Assembly: GCA_041648665.1 (NCBI GenBank)
Contig: JBAZOP010000017.1
Span: 1-45,833 of the forward strand
Direction: 5' to 3'
From: a bacterium
GTDB lineage: Bacteria > UBA10199 > 2-02-FULL-44-16 > JAAZCA01
DNA length: 45,833 nucleotides
Shown here: one piece after another, positions 1 to 7,632 of the stretch
How the letters are laid out: each line of letters opens with the position of its first letter
Position numbering within the stretch: the stretch's first letter is position 1
Made by a program: the position numbers and the translations under genes
Notes under the pieces: generated by a model
Database searches by the model: none
Told to the model about the DNA's origin: nothing
What the model saw: only the letters and a program-made list of their open reading frames with translations

Positions 1-140
1 GAAGACCCGCGAGCGGGTTGCCCCACCCGCGGGTCTCGCCTGTTTACATGCCGGCAGGCAGCGGCAGTTCCGCGAACACGATGCTCACGACGTAGGTCGA
101 GGACGAGGCCACGACGCCCACGACGGAGATCGCGGTCGCC
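1..140. repeat. Terminal direct repeat, left copy
   Basis: These bases recur at 45694-45833 with a single difference: A at 127 versus C at 45820. The repeat covers the intergenic hairpin and the 3' end of the structural gene at 44-709, so it is a circle-closing or terminal redundancy overlap and not an internal duplication. It gives a unit genome of 45,693 bp. The mismatch makes the two copies encode Ser or Ala at residue 195 of that protein, so it is either a population variant or an assembly error. Confidence 0.95.
3..36 (-). terminator. GC-rich hairpin after structural gene
   Basis: AGACCCGCG (3-11) pairs perfectly with CGCGGGTCT (28-36), giving a 9-bp stem around a 16-nt loop. On the circle it sits between the stop codon of the 44-709 gene and the start of the Bbp19-like gene (45672). 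On the minus strand the stem is followed by TTCTGT, a weak U tract, so it could be an inefficient terminator or an attenuator that tunes expression between portal-side and capsid genes. The same hairpin recurs at 45696-45729. Confidence 0.5.
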
Positions 141-709
141 GGCGGCAGGATGAGCATGCCGTCGAAGTCGTAGTGCAGCCACGCGAACTCGAGGTTAGCC
201 TCGGTGCCGGCTGCCCAGGAGCTGAGCCCCAGGTTCATCAGCACGGTCGGCTGCGTGGTCCAGGTGACCGCCGCTCCTGCGTACCGGGCCTGGCAGGCCG
301 GACCGTTGAGCAGGAGGTTCTTGGGGGCGATGTTCGTGAAGGACGCGAACGTGCCGCCCGTCGCCACCTCCGACGCGGCCGGGGTGTAGGCCAGCATGTA
401 GCTGTTGTCCAGGTACGTGGCGATCGCCGCCATGCCGAAGTTTATTCGGATGGGGATCACCATCTTGTTCGAGGACGGCGGGTTCCACAGCGTGGGCGAG
501 TTGGTCGCCGTGCTGTAGATGGGGAGCGCCGCCGGAGCCGCGGGGCTGGTCACGGTCGAGTACATGTAGCCCCGCCGCGTCCACTCGAGATAGGTCGGGG
601 CGCCCGGAGCCATCAGGATCTTGCCGAAGTCATCGACCGGGACCTCGACCGGCTGACCGTTGGAGACCGGACCGACGAGTCCAGGTTTCCCCGAGATTGG
701 AGTACCCAT
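44..709 (-). CDS. Virion structural protein, hypothetical
   Basis: 221-residue protein of unknown function. It starts at ATG 709 behind a strong AGGAGG. The sequence is rich in Ala, Thr, Ser, Val and aromatic residues with alternating hydrophobic stretches, which suggests a beta-rich capsid- or tail-associated protein. It lacks a signal peptide and a membrane segment. It lies between the portal side and the scaffold/capsid genes on the circular map, after two other small structural candidates, so a virion accessory or decoration role is an inference from position. The 3' part is duplicated at the other end of the window, where residue 195 is Ala instead of Ser. Confidence 0.7.
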   Translation of the reverse strand: MGTPISGKPGLVGPVSNGQPVEVPVDDFGKILMAPGAPTYLEWTRRGYMYSTVTSPAAPAALPIYSTATNSPTLWNPPSSNKMVIPIRINFGMAAIATYLDNSYMLAYTPAASEVATGGTFASFTNIAPKNLLLNGPACQARYAGAAVTWTTQPTVLMNLGLSSWAAGTEANLEFAWLHYDFDGMLILPPATAISVVGVVASSSTYVVSIVFAELPLPAGM

Positions 710-718
710 GGTACCCTC

Positions 719-1225
719 CTATGATCCGAGCTCGCGGTCGACCTCTGCCGCCGCCGCGTCACGGTCCGGACCGTGACCGCTCTGCGCCTCGAGGATCGCG
801 CGTATCTGCTTGAGCTCAACGAGCGTCAGATACGTCATCTTCGCGAGCTGTGAATCCTGAATCTGAAGCACCCCGGCAGACGCGTAGGCTTCATCCATGG
901 AGCCCGCGCCCTGCCGGGCGAATACCTGCACATCGACGAGGAAGTAGCCCTCGATGATGCAGCGAACCGAACCCTCGGGCTCGGCGACCACGGTGAGGTA
1001 GTCGGGCTGCTCGACGACGTAGGTCCCCTCCCAGCGTCGTCCCCTGTCTGGCTGGATCGGCCCCTCGACGAGGTTTGCCTTCCCGGGGCACCCAGCCAGC
1101 ACCGTCCCGACAACGTCCCCTTCGTTCTCGAACGTGACCTTTGTCACGACATAGACGTAGCCTGCCTTTGGCTCGACAGCCGTCCCGCTCGCGAGAGCGT
1201 TGTAGAGGTGGATCTTGGCGCTCAT
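719..1225 (-). CDS. Hypothetical structural-region protein
   Basis: 168-residue protein starting at ATG 1225, with GGAGG four bases upstream and an ATGA overlap with the stop of the gene at 1222-1899, so it is probably translationally coupled. The N-terminal two thirds look beta-rich (several V/Y/T strands and a WEGTYVVEQPDYLTVV stretch). The C-terminal third is predicted helical (LVELKQIRAILEAQ) and ends in an acidic/Ala tail. I do not recognise the family. The position downstream of the portal suggests a head completion or decoration protein. Confidence 0.7.
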   Translation of the reverse strand: MSAKIHLYNALASGTAVEPKAGYVYVVTKVTFENEGDVVGTVLAGCPGKANLVEGPIQPDRGRRWEGTYVVEQPDYLTVVAEPEGSVRCIIEGYFLVDVQVFARQGAGSMDEAYASAGVLQIQDSQLAKMTYLTLVELKQIRAILEAQSGHGPDRDAAAAEVDRELGS

Positions 1226-1899
1226 AGGACCTCCAGAACGTAGGTCATGCACGTGATGGAGCCGGTCTCGAGCTCCGGCTGGTAGAGCACGTGCAGCACG
1301 TTGTCCTCGTCGGTCTCCACGATGACCGGGTACGTGCCCTCTGCCGGCAGGAGCAGCGCCGCGGGGATGACCGGGGACCGCAGCTGCGCGGTACTCACGA
1401 CCGTCGGGTGCCACTGGTGGTAGGTGCTGCCGGTGTCCCTCGAGAGCCGTACGTGCAGCTCGAACTCGAGCATCCACGGCGCGTCCGTGTACTCGCCCTC
1501 GGCCAGGGAGATCTCGTGCGTGTCGATCAGAACGGGAGCCTGCCTCACGTAACCCCAGGTGACCCCGGAGTCGGTGATCTCGTCCCCGTTGCCCGTTGGG
1601 CCCCCGCTCGAGTCGGAGGTCCCGGCCGCGGTGCAGATGTACTCCTTGAGGTCGTCGTTGGTCGCACGGTCGCCTACCGCGTAGACGTGGGAAGCCGCCC
1701 AGTTACGCGGACTGATGACGACCATGAAGCGCGCGGTGGCCGGCCCCTCGGCCTTGCTCACCTTGCCGGCGAGCTTCCCCCGCACGACCATGCCGGCCTT
1801 GAGGTATCCGGAGCCCAGGCCCAGGACGGGCACGAGCTCGGCCGCCTCGGCCTCGGTGAGGGCCGAGTAGTTCGCGTCCAGTGTGTACAGCACGCTCAT
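1222..1899 (-). CDS. Virion protein with CBM5/12-like W-Y-GD module
   Basis: 225-residue protein downstream of the portal, starting at ATG 1899 (RBS GGAGAG). Residues 67-117 form a module with W67, Y73, GD 76-77, Y88, C89, the SGGPTG stretch near 98-103, ITD, and a closing W115/Y117. Nearly the same module occurs twice in the tail-tube protein at 41726-42664 and once in the nozzle-like protein at 39746-41725. The W...Y..GD..N...Y.C pattern resembles small carbohydrate-binding modules of the CBM5/12 type, so it may decorate the particle and touch surface sugars. The flanking parts (1-60 and 118-225) are beta-rich and unassigned. Confidence 0.7.
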   Translation of the reverse strand: MSVLYTLDANYSALTEAEAAELVPVLGLGSGYLKAGMVVRGKLAGKVSKAEGPATARFMVVISPRNWAASHVYAVGDRATNDDLKEYICTAAGTSDSSGGPTGNGDEITDSGVTWGYVRQAPVLIDTHEISLAEGEYTDAPWMLEFELHVRLSRDTGSTYHQWHPTVVSTAQLRSPVIPAALLLPAEGTYPVIVETDEDNVLHVLYQPELETGSITCMTYVLEVL

Positions 1900-1909
1900 C
1901 TTCTCTCTC

Positions 1910-3613
1910 CTATGCCGCGCCCGGTACTGCGCCCTGGGGCGCGCCCGTCGTGGCGCCCCGCCGCGCGGCCGCCTGCTTGGCGATCTGCTCGAGCATGGAT
2001 CCCTGCTTCACGGGCTGGTTGAGGCTGTCGGTGTTCTGGATGATCTGCGCGTCCTCGACGGCCGCGGACTGCGCGGCCTGCTGCTTGGCGAGCATGTCGG
2101 CGCGCCTCTTGCGCCTCATCTCCCTGTCCGGGATCTCCCGGATGATCCGCTGCGGCATCCCGGCGCTGTCCATGCCGATCCGGTAGAGCTCGTCGTCGTC
2201 CACGTTGTCCATGCCGTCGGGGGAGAGCTTCACGAGCCGCTCGAGGAGCTCGAGACCGGCGTCCACGCCCTGGCTCTGGTGGGTGCGCCGCTGCGCCTGC
2301 GCGAGCGGCCCCTGGAGCTCCACCTTGATCCGTCCCTGCAGCTGAGGAGGGGGCGCCGGAAGAGCTCCGTTCGCCTTGAGGATCAGGAAGCTCCTGCGCA
2401 CGAGGGGCACGAGGACCTCGGAGTTGAACCGGCCGATGATGGCACCGAGGACCGCGGCCTGCTCGGCGACCCGCTGCCGGATCTCGGTCGCCGTGTACGG
2501 GCCGTGCTCGAGCTGCTGAAGGAGGAGGAAGATCTTCGCCCGGAAGATCTCGTGGATCTGCTGGCGGACCGCCTCTTCCTGGTCGCGGGCGATCGGGTAG
2601 TTCCGCGAGACGTCGATCGTCTCGATCTTCTCATCGGGATTGCTGTAGTAGTTGTAGCCCTGCGGGACGAGTCGCTCCTTGCCGCGCAGCGCCTCTGGCA
2701 CCATGAGCGGTGGCATGCTGGCCATCTGCGCCGACTGCAGGAGGTGCATGGCCATCTGGTTGACCCGGAGGATGTCCTGGATCGCGTCGGCCGCCGGCGA
2801 GCGGCCGTACACCTCGTCGCTGTTCTTCCGCCACCGGCCGACCAGGTACGGGAACGTCTCGTAGCCGCCCTCATCGAGCGGGGTCTTCATGTCCACGTCG
2901 ATGTAGATGGACGAGTACGGGTGCCGCGGGTCGCGCTGCGTTCTGAATGACTGGTCCCTGGAGGGGAACACGGCGTGCAGGATGTGACCCTTGGTGAAGG
3001 GGTTCGTCTTGGCGGCCTCGCGCCGCCGATCGTCCACGGCCTGCGGCCAGGTCTCGACGATCTGCCGGTTCGGCATCGTGTACACGCGGTAGAGCACGTC
3101 CACCTGGCCGTTGCGGTTCTCCGCGATGTAGCACTCCTTCATGTGGCGCGTGGAGAAGATGATCGAACGGTTGGTGATGTCGTCGTCCACGAGCATGACC
3201 GCGGTCCCGATGGAGGCCAGGTCCATCAGGAACTCGTTCATCGCCTCGTAGAAGGCGGTGCGCTGGTAGTAGGCGAGGAAGATCTCCTCGACTCCCTCCA
3301 GGTAGTCCGCCACGCCCGGGAGGACTTGGAGCCTCCGGTCCTCCATGACCAGGCGCATCCACGGGAACGCGGGAGAGACCAGGTTCCCCTGCATCCCGTC
3401 GACGAGGAGCTGAAGGTCTCCGATCGCGGTGCCGTCGTAGCACTTCGTGGCCGGCACCTGGCCGCTCGTCGCCTCGATGTCCCAGAAGCTCCTGCGCGGC
3501 AGTACGTAGTCGGTGATGTCCTGCCAGAGCGGCTTCCAGAGCTCGCGCTCTCGGGCGAGCTCGGTACTTCTCCGGATGTGGTCCTCGACTACTTCGGGCG
3601 CGGAGGCGATCAA
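1910..3613 (-). CDS. Portal (head-to-tail connector) protein
   Basis: 567-residue T7-type head-tail connector. It forms the dodecameric vertex ring through which DNA enters and leaves. Family signatures visible include the N-terminal ELWKPLWQDITDYVLPRR stretch (about 23-40), a DGMQGNLVSPAFPWMRL segment (about 73-89), the LMDLASIGTAVMLVDDD region, and a C-terminal ATEIRQRVAEQAAVLG helix typical of the wing/crown region. The length fits the family (500-600). The initiation codon is TTG at 3613, overlapping the stop of the upstream gene (TTGA), with GGAGG eight bases away. No ATG or GTG lies near enough to preserve the conserved N-terminus. The Pro/Gln/Ala C-terminal tail is low complexity. Confidence 0.93.
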   Translation of the reverse strand: MIASAPEVVEDHIRRSTELARERELWKPLWQDITDYVLPRRSFWDIEATSGQVPATKCYDGTAIGDLQLLVDGMQGNLVSPAFPWMRLVMEDRRLQVLPGVADYLEGVEEIFLAYYQRTAFYEAMNEFLMDLASIGTAVMLVDDDITNRSIIFSTRHMKECYIAENRNGQVDVLYRVYTMPNRQIVETWPQAVDDRRREAAKTNPFTKGHILHAVFPSRDQSFRTQRDPRHPYSSIYIDVDMKTPLDEGGYETFPYLVGRWRKNSDEVYGRSPAADAIQDILRVNQMAMHLLQSAQMASMPPLMVPEALRGKERLVPQGYNYYSNPDEKIETIDVSRNYPIARDQEEAVRQQIHEIFRAKIFLLLQQLEHGPYTATEIRQRVAEQAAVLGAIIGRFNSEVLVPLVRRSFLILKANGALPAPPPQLQGRIKVELQGPLAQAQRRTHQSQGVDAGLELLERLVKLSPDGMDNVDDDELYRIGMDSAGMPQRIIREIPDREMRRKRRADMLAKQQAAQSAAVEDAQIIQNTDSLNQPVKQGSMLEQIAKQAAARRGATTGAPQGAVPGAA

Positions 3614-3921
3614 ATCGTGAGCCTCCCGCCGCCCCGCCGTCCCGCGCTCGGGTAGAGAACGTCCTCGGGCCCTCGCCGCGGAGCCGCGGCCTGGCCGAGC
3701 ATGCTCTTCGTCTCGGCGATGGGCTTGGTGAGGACCGTCTCGGAGCCCGCGAGGATGCTCCTGGCTGCCTCGGCCGCGACGTCATCGCTGCCGACGAGCC
3801 GGACGGCCTCCTCCCGGGTATTCACCCGGAGGGCCTCGCGGAGACGTTTCCAGACCTTGTCGGGAGCGCTCGAGATCTGCTGACCGATGTCCTGGGGCTG
3901 GGTACTGGCTGGATCCGACAT
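3610..3921 (-). CDS. Small hypothetical protein upstream of portal
   Basis: 103 residues from ATG 3921 (GGAGG just upstream). It is mostly helical and charged (KVWKRLREALRVNTREEAVRL, about 24-44), with a Gly/Arg-rich C-terminal tail. It is the first gene after the candidate late promoter and leader hairpin, and its stop overlaps the TTG start of the portal, so translation of the portal may depend on it. I do not recognise a family. A terminase- or portal-associated assembly factor is possible from position only. Confidence 0.65.
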   Translation of the reverse strand: MSDPASTQPQDIGQQISSAPDKVWKRLREALRVNTREEAVRLVGSDDVAAEAARSILAGSETVLTKPIAETKSMLGQAAAPRRGPEDVLYPSAGRRGGGRLTI

Positions 3922-3945
3922 GGTGCCTCCCGGAACAGGCAGTGC

Positions 3946-4004
3946 GGGGGGCGAGTACTTGACCACGGCTCTCTGCCTGGTCGTCAGCTACTCGTTGGCC
4001 CCCC
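3946..4004 (-). promoter_or_regulatory. Long interrupted inverted repeat in late leader
   Basis: Nested arms pair across 59 bases: GGGGGG (3946-3951) with CCCCCC (3999-4004), CGAGTA (3952-3957) with TACTCG (3989-3994), and GACCA (3961-3965) with TGGTC (3978-3982). There is no U tract on either strand, so it is not a typical terminator. It lies between the promoter candidate at 4049-4078 and the first gene of the portal operon. It could act as an mRNA-stabilising leader, an attenuator or a protein-binding site. Confidence 0.45.
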
Positions 4005-4048
4005 GCGCCGCCGGTTATTCCGGGTTGGCACGATGGTTCAACAGCGCG

Positions 4049-4078
4049 AATCTACCCCAGGACGGCAGCACCTGTCAA
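4049..4078 (-). promoter_or_regulatory. Candidate sigma-70 promoter for portal operon
   Basis: On the minus strand a perfect TTGACA (4073-4078) is separated by 18 bases from TAGATT (4049-4054, four of six matches to TATAAT). It sits in the only sizeable gap (3922-4083) of the left half of the lytic operon, directly before the portal gene cluster. This would start a separate late transcript running leftward across the circle junction. It could also be chance; no phage-specific sigma or late activator was recognised. Confidence 0.5.
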
Positions 4079-4083
4079 CGGGG

Positions 4084-4278
4084 TCACTCCACCGTTTCCC
4101 GTACACGGCTGCTCTCGATCTGGCCGTCGATGCGCTTGGTCTCGTTGTAGATCCGCTTGATGGTGGCGACCTGGCCGTCCCTGAGGTAGGCGACGATGCC
4201 GACCTCGCCGTACGGCACGGACAGGACGGTCCTGCGGAACCAGGCGATCAGGTCCTCTACGGTCTCCGGCTGTCTCAT
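4084..4278 (-). CDS. Small hypothetical phage protein
   Basis: 64 residues from ATG 4278, which shares one base with the stop of the upstream gene (TGATG). AAGGAG lies five bases before the start. The N-terminal part is helical and amphipathic (ETVEDLIAWFRRTVLSVPYG); the rest is basic and helical (TIKRIYNETKRIDGQI). No Cys, signal peptide or membrane span is present. It is the last gene of the terminase-side cluster before the promoter/hairpin gap. Function unknown. Confidence 0.65.
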   Translation of the reverse strand: MRQPETVEDLIAWFRRTVLSVPYGEVGIVAYLRDGQVATIKRIYNETKRIDGQIESSRVRETVE

Positions 4279-4568
4279 CAGGGCTCCTTCTGCACCGGGA
4301 ACTCCAGCGCCGGCATCGTCGAGGCGAGCTCGATCTTCCCGGGCAGGAACTCCCCGCAGGTGTCGTGGTTCAGGCGAACCGAAGGCCAGACCGCGATCGC
4401 TCCCATCTGGCCGCCCTGGCCCTGCATCGGGAACGCCGCCGGCGGGTAGCGGATACACCGCCCGAGCCCCTGCGGCGCCATCTCCGGCGTCGTCATGCTG
4501 TGCTTGCAGTGGATGCACGCGTTCCCTGCGCCGTTCCGCGCGGCGCCTTTCATCTTCTGTTCGCTCAT
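4278..4568 (-). CDS. Small Cys-containing, probably metal-binding protein
   Basis: 96 residues from ATG 4568, in ATGA overlap with the preceding gene and behind GGGAGG. Cysteines are grouped as CIHCKHS near residue 18, GRCIRYPP near 38 and DTCGEFLPG near 75, a four-Cys pattern that suggests a small zinc or Fe-S fold. Proteins of this size with CxxC...C.R.PP...CGE spacing occur near terminase genes of tailed phages, but I cannot assign a role. Confidence 0.65.
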   Translation of the reverse strand: MSEQKMKGAARNGAGNACIHCKHSMTTPEMAPQGLGRCIRYPPAAFPMQGQGGQMGAIAVWPSVRLNHDTCGEFLPGKIELASTMPALEFPVQKEP

Positions 4569-4987
4569 GTCCCCTCCCGTGAGATATCCATCGCGTCCAT
4601 CATTCCCGGCCGCCTCCCAGCTGCGTCCGTGATCACGTTCACCACGCGGATGACCTCGTTGAGCTTGATGTAGATGTTCTCCATGCTGGCCGCCATGTCG
4701 CACTCCGCCTCGGTCACGTGTGCCTTCTCATCCTCCGCACGCCAAGCCATCTTGACAGGCTCGATCGGGTCCGGATTCTGCCTCAGGAAAATCTCCGTTG
4801 ACAGCAGCGGATCCGTCGAGGCGCTCGGCTTCAACTGCCGCGCGTCCGACAGCGCTTTGTCCAGGCGCGCCATCAGGAACCATGCTTCCGACGTCGAGAG
4901 GTACTGCACTGGCCACTGAGCGTTGGCCAGGCATATGCACGCCCCTCCCGTGCCCAGGTCCACGGCTTTGACACTGATCTTACTCAT
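4565..4987 (-). CDS. Hypothetical protein downstream of terminase
   Basis: 140 residues from ATG 4987, which overlaps the terminase stop as ATGA and has GGGAGG upstream. The N-terminus has a beta/Gly stretch (VKAVDLGTGGACICLANA). The rest is mainly helical, with an ENIYIKLNEVIRVVNVITDAAGR segment near the C-terminus. There is no recognisable domain. Because it is coupled to the large terminase it may act in packaging, but this is only positional. Confidence 0.6.
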   Translation of the reverse strand: MSKISVKAVDLGTGGACICLANAQWPVQYLSTSEAWFLMARLDKALSDARQLKPSASTDPLLSTEIFLRQNPDPIEPVKMAWRAEDEKAHVTEAECDMAASMENIYIKLNEVIRVVNVITDAAGRRPGMMDAMDISREGT

Positions 4988-6543
4988 CGTCTCCCTCCCA
5001 GTCCCCACCTCAGTGGGTCGTACTGCTCCTGCGGGGGCGCGCTCAACTTCATCGGGTCCTTCTCCTCTCCCTGAGGGAAGGCCGCCCCCAGCTCGTCGTC
5101 CATGATCCTCGACAGCGCGTCGAGCATGTCGTCGTGCACCTCGAATGGGTGCGCCTTGTACTCCTCCTGCAGGAAGACCCGCACCAGGTCTACCAGCTCC
5201 CCGTCGTACTGCGTGTACGGTAGCGACTCCGGGATCCAGATCCGCCCCGCGGAAAAGGGCGCGACCAGACGTCCGATACGCTCCGTCTTGCTCAGCCGGC
5301 CGGCCAGTGGCTTGATGCCGAAGCGGTAGTTGTCCCGCTGCATACGGTCATGGAAGTGCTCGATGTCCGCCTGGAGGCCGTACTGCTCGTAGCCGACCTG
5401 CACGGGCCGGTACTGCTGGTGCCACTTAAAGAGCACGTTGGCCCGCTCCGTCAGGCTCAGCCGGTCGCGGATCATGTTGATGAGGTAGTAGTTCCGGTCG
5501 GAGCCGAGACCCACCACCCAGAACACCGTGTAGTCGCTGCCCAGTTTCTTCGAGTTGGCCGGATCCACAAGAATGTAGAGGTTCAGCCCTTTGGAGCGGT
5601 CCGCGCGCCAGTAGCGCAGCCACTCCTCCCGGAAGCCCTCCATGCTCGACTGCTTCGGATCCAGGAATAGCTGGCACGCCGCGTTGTACGGGCCGAGCTC
5701 CTTGATCCTCTCCGCCAGGTGCTCCCGGGTCCAGATGACCGGCTCTCCGGACTCTGTGCCATCGTACGTCGCTGTGTACTTCCGCTGCCGAAAGACCCCG
5801 TCCTTGATGAGCTCGAGCACGGGGTCCGCGTAGTGCCAGATCGTACCCCGAAGCCGCCGGCGGCCATGCTCCGTGCCCAGGTTGAACGAGAGCCGGATGG
5901 AGTCCAGCGTCTTCCGGATCATCGCCGGCGTGCGCACCGAGTCGATCGTGACCGCGTCCTCATAGTCGACGTCGGTGAAATGCTTCGAGGTCGGTTGTCC
6001 ATCCACGATACCCCAGGCCTCGATCGAGGCTTCCTTGGGGTTGCCCAGGCGCTTGAACACCAGGCCGTCGTCCTCGCTCCACTTCGGCGCCTCACGCTTG
6101 GGGTCTCTCCAGAAGATGTCCGGCCAGAGCTCGTGCAGCGCCGGGTTCGTCTCGCACTCCGTCTTGATCTGCCGGAGGAAACCCTTGGCGATCGGCCGCG
6201 TAAAGGAGAGGATCCCGTACGTGCGCTCCACGTCGTGGATGATGCCCCACGGGATCCCGCCGTGGGTCCCGATCGAGCTCTTGTAGTGCTCACGGGCCCA
6301 GGTGTCCGCGATGCCATCGTTCTCGCGCTGCCACTCCCGGCATCGCGCGAACACCCACGGCTTCTCTACGTCCTCGCGGTTGTAGACGTAGCGGAGGAAG
6401 AAGAACAGGTCCCGCTCGCCGAGCTCCCTGGTCGCCGCCTCACGCTGCCCTCTTGTCTTGCACCCGTTCAGGGCGACCTTGTACCCGTCGAGGGCGCGCT
6501 GCATGCGCTCGGCGTCGGGTGGCCTGAGGGGTTCCTTACGCAT
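4984..6543 (-). CDS. Terminase large subunit (packaging ATPase/nuclease)
   Basis: 519 residues, the usual size for a T7/epsilon15-like motor that docks on the portal, hydrolyses ATP to pump DNA and cuts the concatemer. The N-terminal ATPase shows a Walker A-like AREHYKSS (83-90) and a Walker B-like DVDYED (191-196). The C-terminal RNase H-fold nuclease shows LVDPAN with D327, GYEQYG with E386, and HDDMLDALS with D471/D472. The start ATG 6543 overlaps the candidate small subunit by eight bases; no strong RBS is seen, so coupling is likely. The Walker A lacks the classic GxGK[ST], which is common in this branch. Confidence 0.93.
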   Translation of the reverse strand: MRKEPLRPPDAERMQRALDGYKVALNGCKTRGQREAATRELGERDLFFFLRYVYNREDVEKPWVFARCREWQRENDGIADTWAREHYKSSIGTHGGIPWGIIHDVERTYGILSFTRPIAKGFLRQIKTECETNPALHELWPDIFWRDPKREAPKWSEDDGLVFKRLGNPKEASIEAWGIVDGQPTSKHFTDVDYEDAVTIDSVRTPAMIRKTLDSIRLSFNLGTEHGRRRLRGTIWHYADPVLELIKDGVFRQRKYTATYDGTESGEPVIWTREHLAERIKELGPYNAACQLFLDPKQSSMEGFREEWLRYWRADRSKGLNLYILVDPANSKKLGSDYTVFWVVGLGSDRNYYLINMIRDRLSLTERANVLFKWHQQYRPVQVGYEQYGLQADIEHFHDRMQRDNYRFGIKPLAGRLSKTERIGRLVAPFSAGRIWIPESLPYTQYDGELVDLVRVFLQEEYKAHPFEVHDDMLDALSRIMDDELGAAFPQGEEKDPMKLSAPPQEQYDPLRWGLGGRR

Positions 6544-7027
6544 CGCTCACCACGGCATCGATGACGCGCTGCACGGCTTCCGGGAGACGTTCCTTTTCGC
6601 TGTCCTTCCCGTCAGACACGGACCGCCTCCTGAGGGAGGCCGACAGGAAAGCGTACTTGAGGCCCAGGTCGTACCAGCGGAACTTCACCAGGTACCACTT
6701 CTGCTTCTCCTCGACGTTCGTCGACGCCTCGATGAGGCGGTTGAGCTCGCGGCCGTCCCGCTCGTAGTCCTCCTCCACGCTGAGCATGGCCAGGCGCCGG
6801 CGTCTGTCTCTCTGGGCCTGGGCCTTGGTCACCATGGCCCGGATGTGTTTGACGTGCCGGCGGACCGAGGCCTCTGTGAGCCCGTAGGCCTTTGCGACAG
6901 CGTTGACCGGCTTGCCCTTCACGAGGAGCTTGTCGATGAGGGCCCGCTTGGGGTGCTGGCAGACCTTGCAGCCCCTGGCCCCTTTGCGTGGGGTTTCCGT
7001 CGTTTTTCGTCGCCGTGTCTCCGGCAC
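6536..7027 (-). CDS. Candidate terminase small subunit, HTH protein
   Basis: 163 residues, GTG start at 7027 behind GGAG. The N-terminus has a basic stretch and CKVCQHPKR (20-28), followed by a helix-turn-helix (NAVAKAYGLTEASVRRHVKH, about 42-61) and then a long charged helical region that could oligomerise. Position immediately before and overlapping the large terminase, plus an N-terminal DNA-binding motif, fit the subunit that recognises the packaging site. It could also be an unrelated regulator; only two Cys are visible, so an N-terminal zinc site would need other ligands. Confidence 0.65.
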   Translation of the reverse strand: MPETRRRKTTETPRKGARGCKVCQHPKRALIDKLLVKGKPVNAVAKAYGLTEASVRRHVKHIRAMVTKAQAQRDRRRRLAMLSVEEDYERDGRELNRLIEASTNVEEKQKWYLVKFRWYDLGLKYAFLSASLRRRSVSDGKDSEKERLPEAVQRVIDAVVSDA

Positions 7028-7030
7028 CGC

Positions 7031-7408
7031 TTACTCCGTGAGGTCCTCTGTGCGGTCCTCCCCGTGCCCTCGGCCGTAGACGGGCTTCGGGTTCCTCCTC
7101 CACCTCCAGAGGAAGGGGAAAGGTTGCCGCCCGTAGAGCTTTCGTGGATCCACCCGGTACACCCGGCCGTCCGCATACACCTGGGTGACAGCGGTCCCGA
7201 AGACCAGCATGTCCACGATCTGGCTGAACGCGACTCGCATCGCTCGATTGATCTCGGCGTAGGCCAGCTTGGTCGCTCTCTCCAGCGCCGTCGCGGTGAC
7301 CGGCTTCGCGTTCGGCTTCGGCCGCGGCGTGCCGCTGAGGAAGCGCTCCATGGCCGCAAGGCGGCGGGCCTCCTGCAGGGTACCCAACTGGGCCAGCGTG
7401 ATCTTCAT
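7031..7408 (-). CDS. Hypothetical basic protein
   Basis: 125 residues from ATG 7408, in ATGA overlap with the upstream gene and preceded by GGGAGGGG. The first half is helical (TLQEARRLAAMERFLSG; ALERATKLAYAEINRAMRVAFSQIVDMLVFG). The second half is basic and aromatic, with DPRKLYGRQPFPFLWRWRR and a polar tail. It precedes the candidate small terminase by only three bases. I do not recognise it. Confidence 0.6.
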   Translation of the reverse strand: MKITLAQLGTLQEARRLAAMERFLSGTPRPKPNAKPVTATALERATKLAYAEINRAMRVAFSQIVDMLVFGTAVTQVYADGRVYRVDPRKLYGRQPFPFLWRWRRNPKPVYGRGHGEDRTEDLTE

Positions 7409-7632
7409 CGTTCCCCTCCCACCATCACCGCCGCGAGTACCGCGTAGAGCGCCCTCGCTTCTTCCGCCGTCCCGCACCGCGCCACCCCGTGCTGCGAACC
7501 CACCGCGAAGGGCACCCACCACTCGCCGTTGTGAAGCTCCTCGTGCCAGACCAGGATGGTGCGGTCCACCGGCCCAGGCGCGGCAGACCCGGAGAGGCAG
7601 AGGCAGGCGGCGAGCAGGAGTAGGGGCCTCAC
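7405..7632 (-). CDS. Small exported or lipid-anchored protein
   Basis: 75 residues from GTG 7632, which overlaps the previous stop as GTGA; an upstream in-frame GTG (7641) is possible but less well placed. The first 20 residues are a short hydrophobic export signal (RPLLLLAACLCLSGSAAPG). It contains LAAC, which could be a lipobox although the hydrophobic stretch before that Cys is very short; signal peptidase I cleavage after SGSA is the alternative. The mature part has WHEELHNGEWWVPF and a single Cys. The role is unknown; envelope modification or superinfection exclusion is possible. Confidence 0.55.
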   Translation of the reverse strand: MRPLLLLAACLCLSGSAAPGPVDRTILVWHEELHNGEWWVPFAVGSQHGVARCGTAEEARALYAVLAAVMVGGER

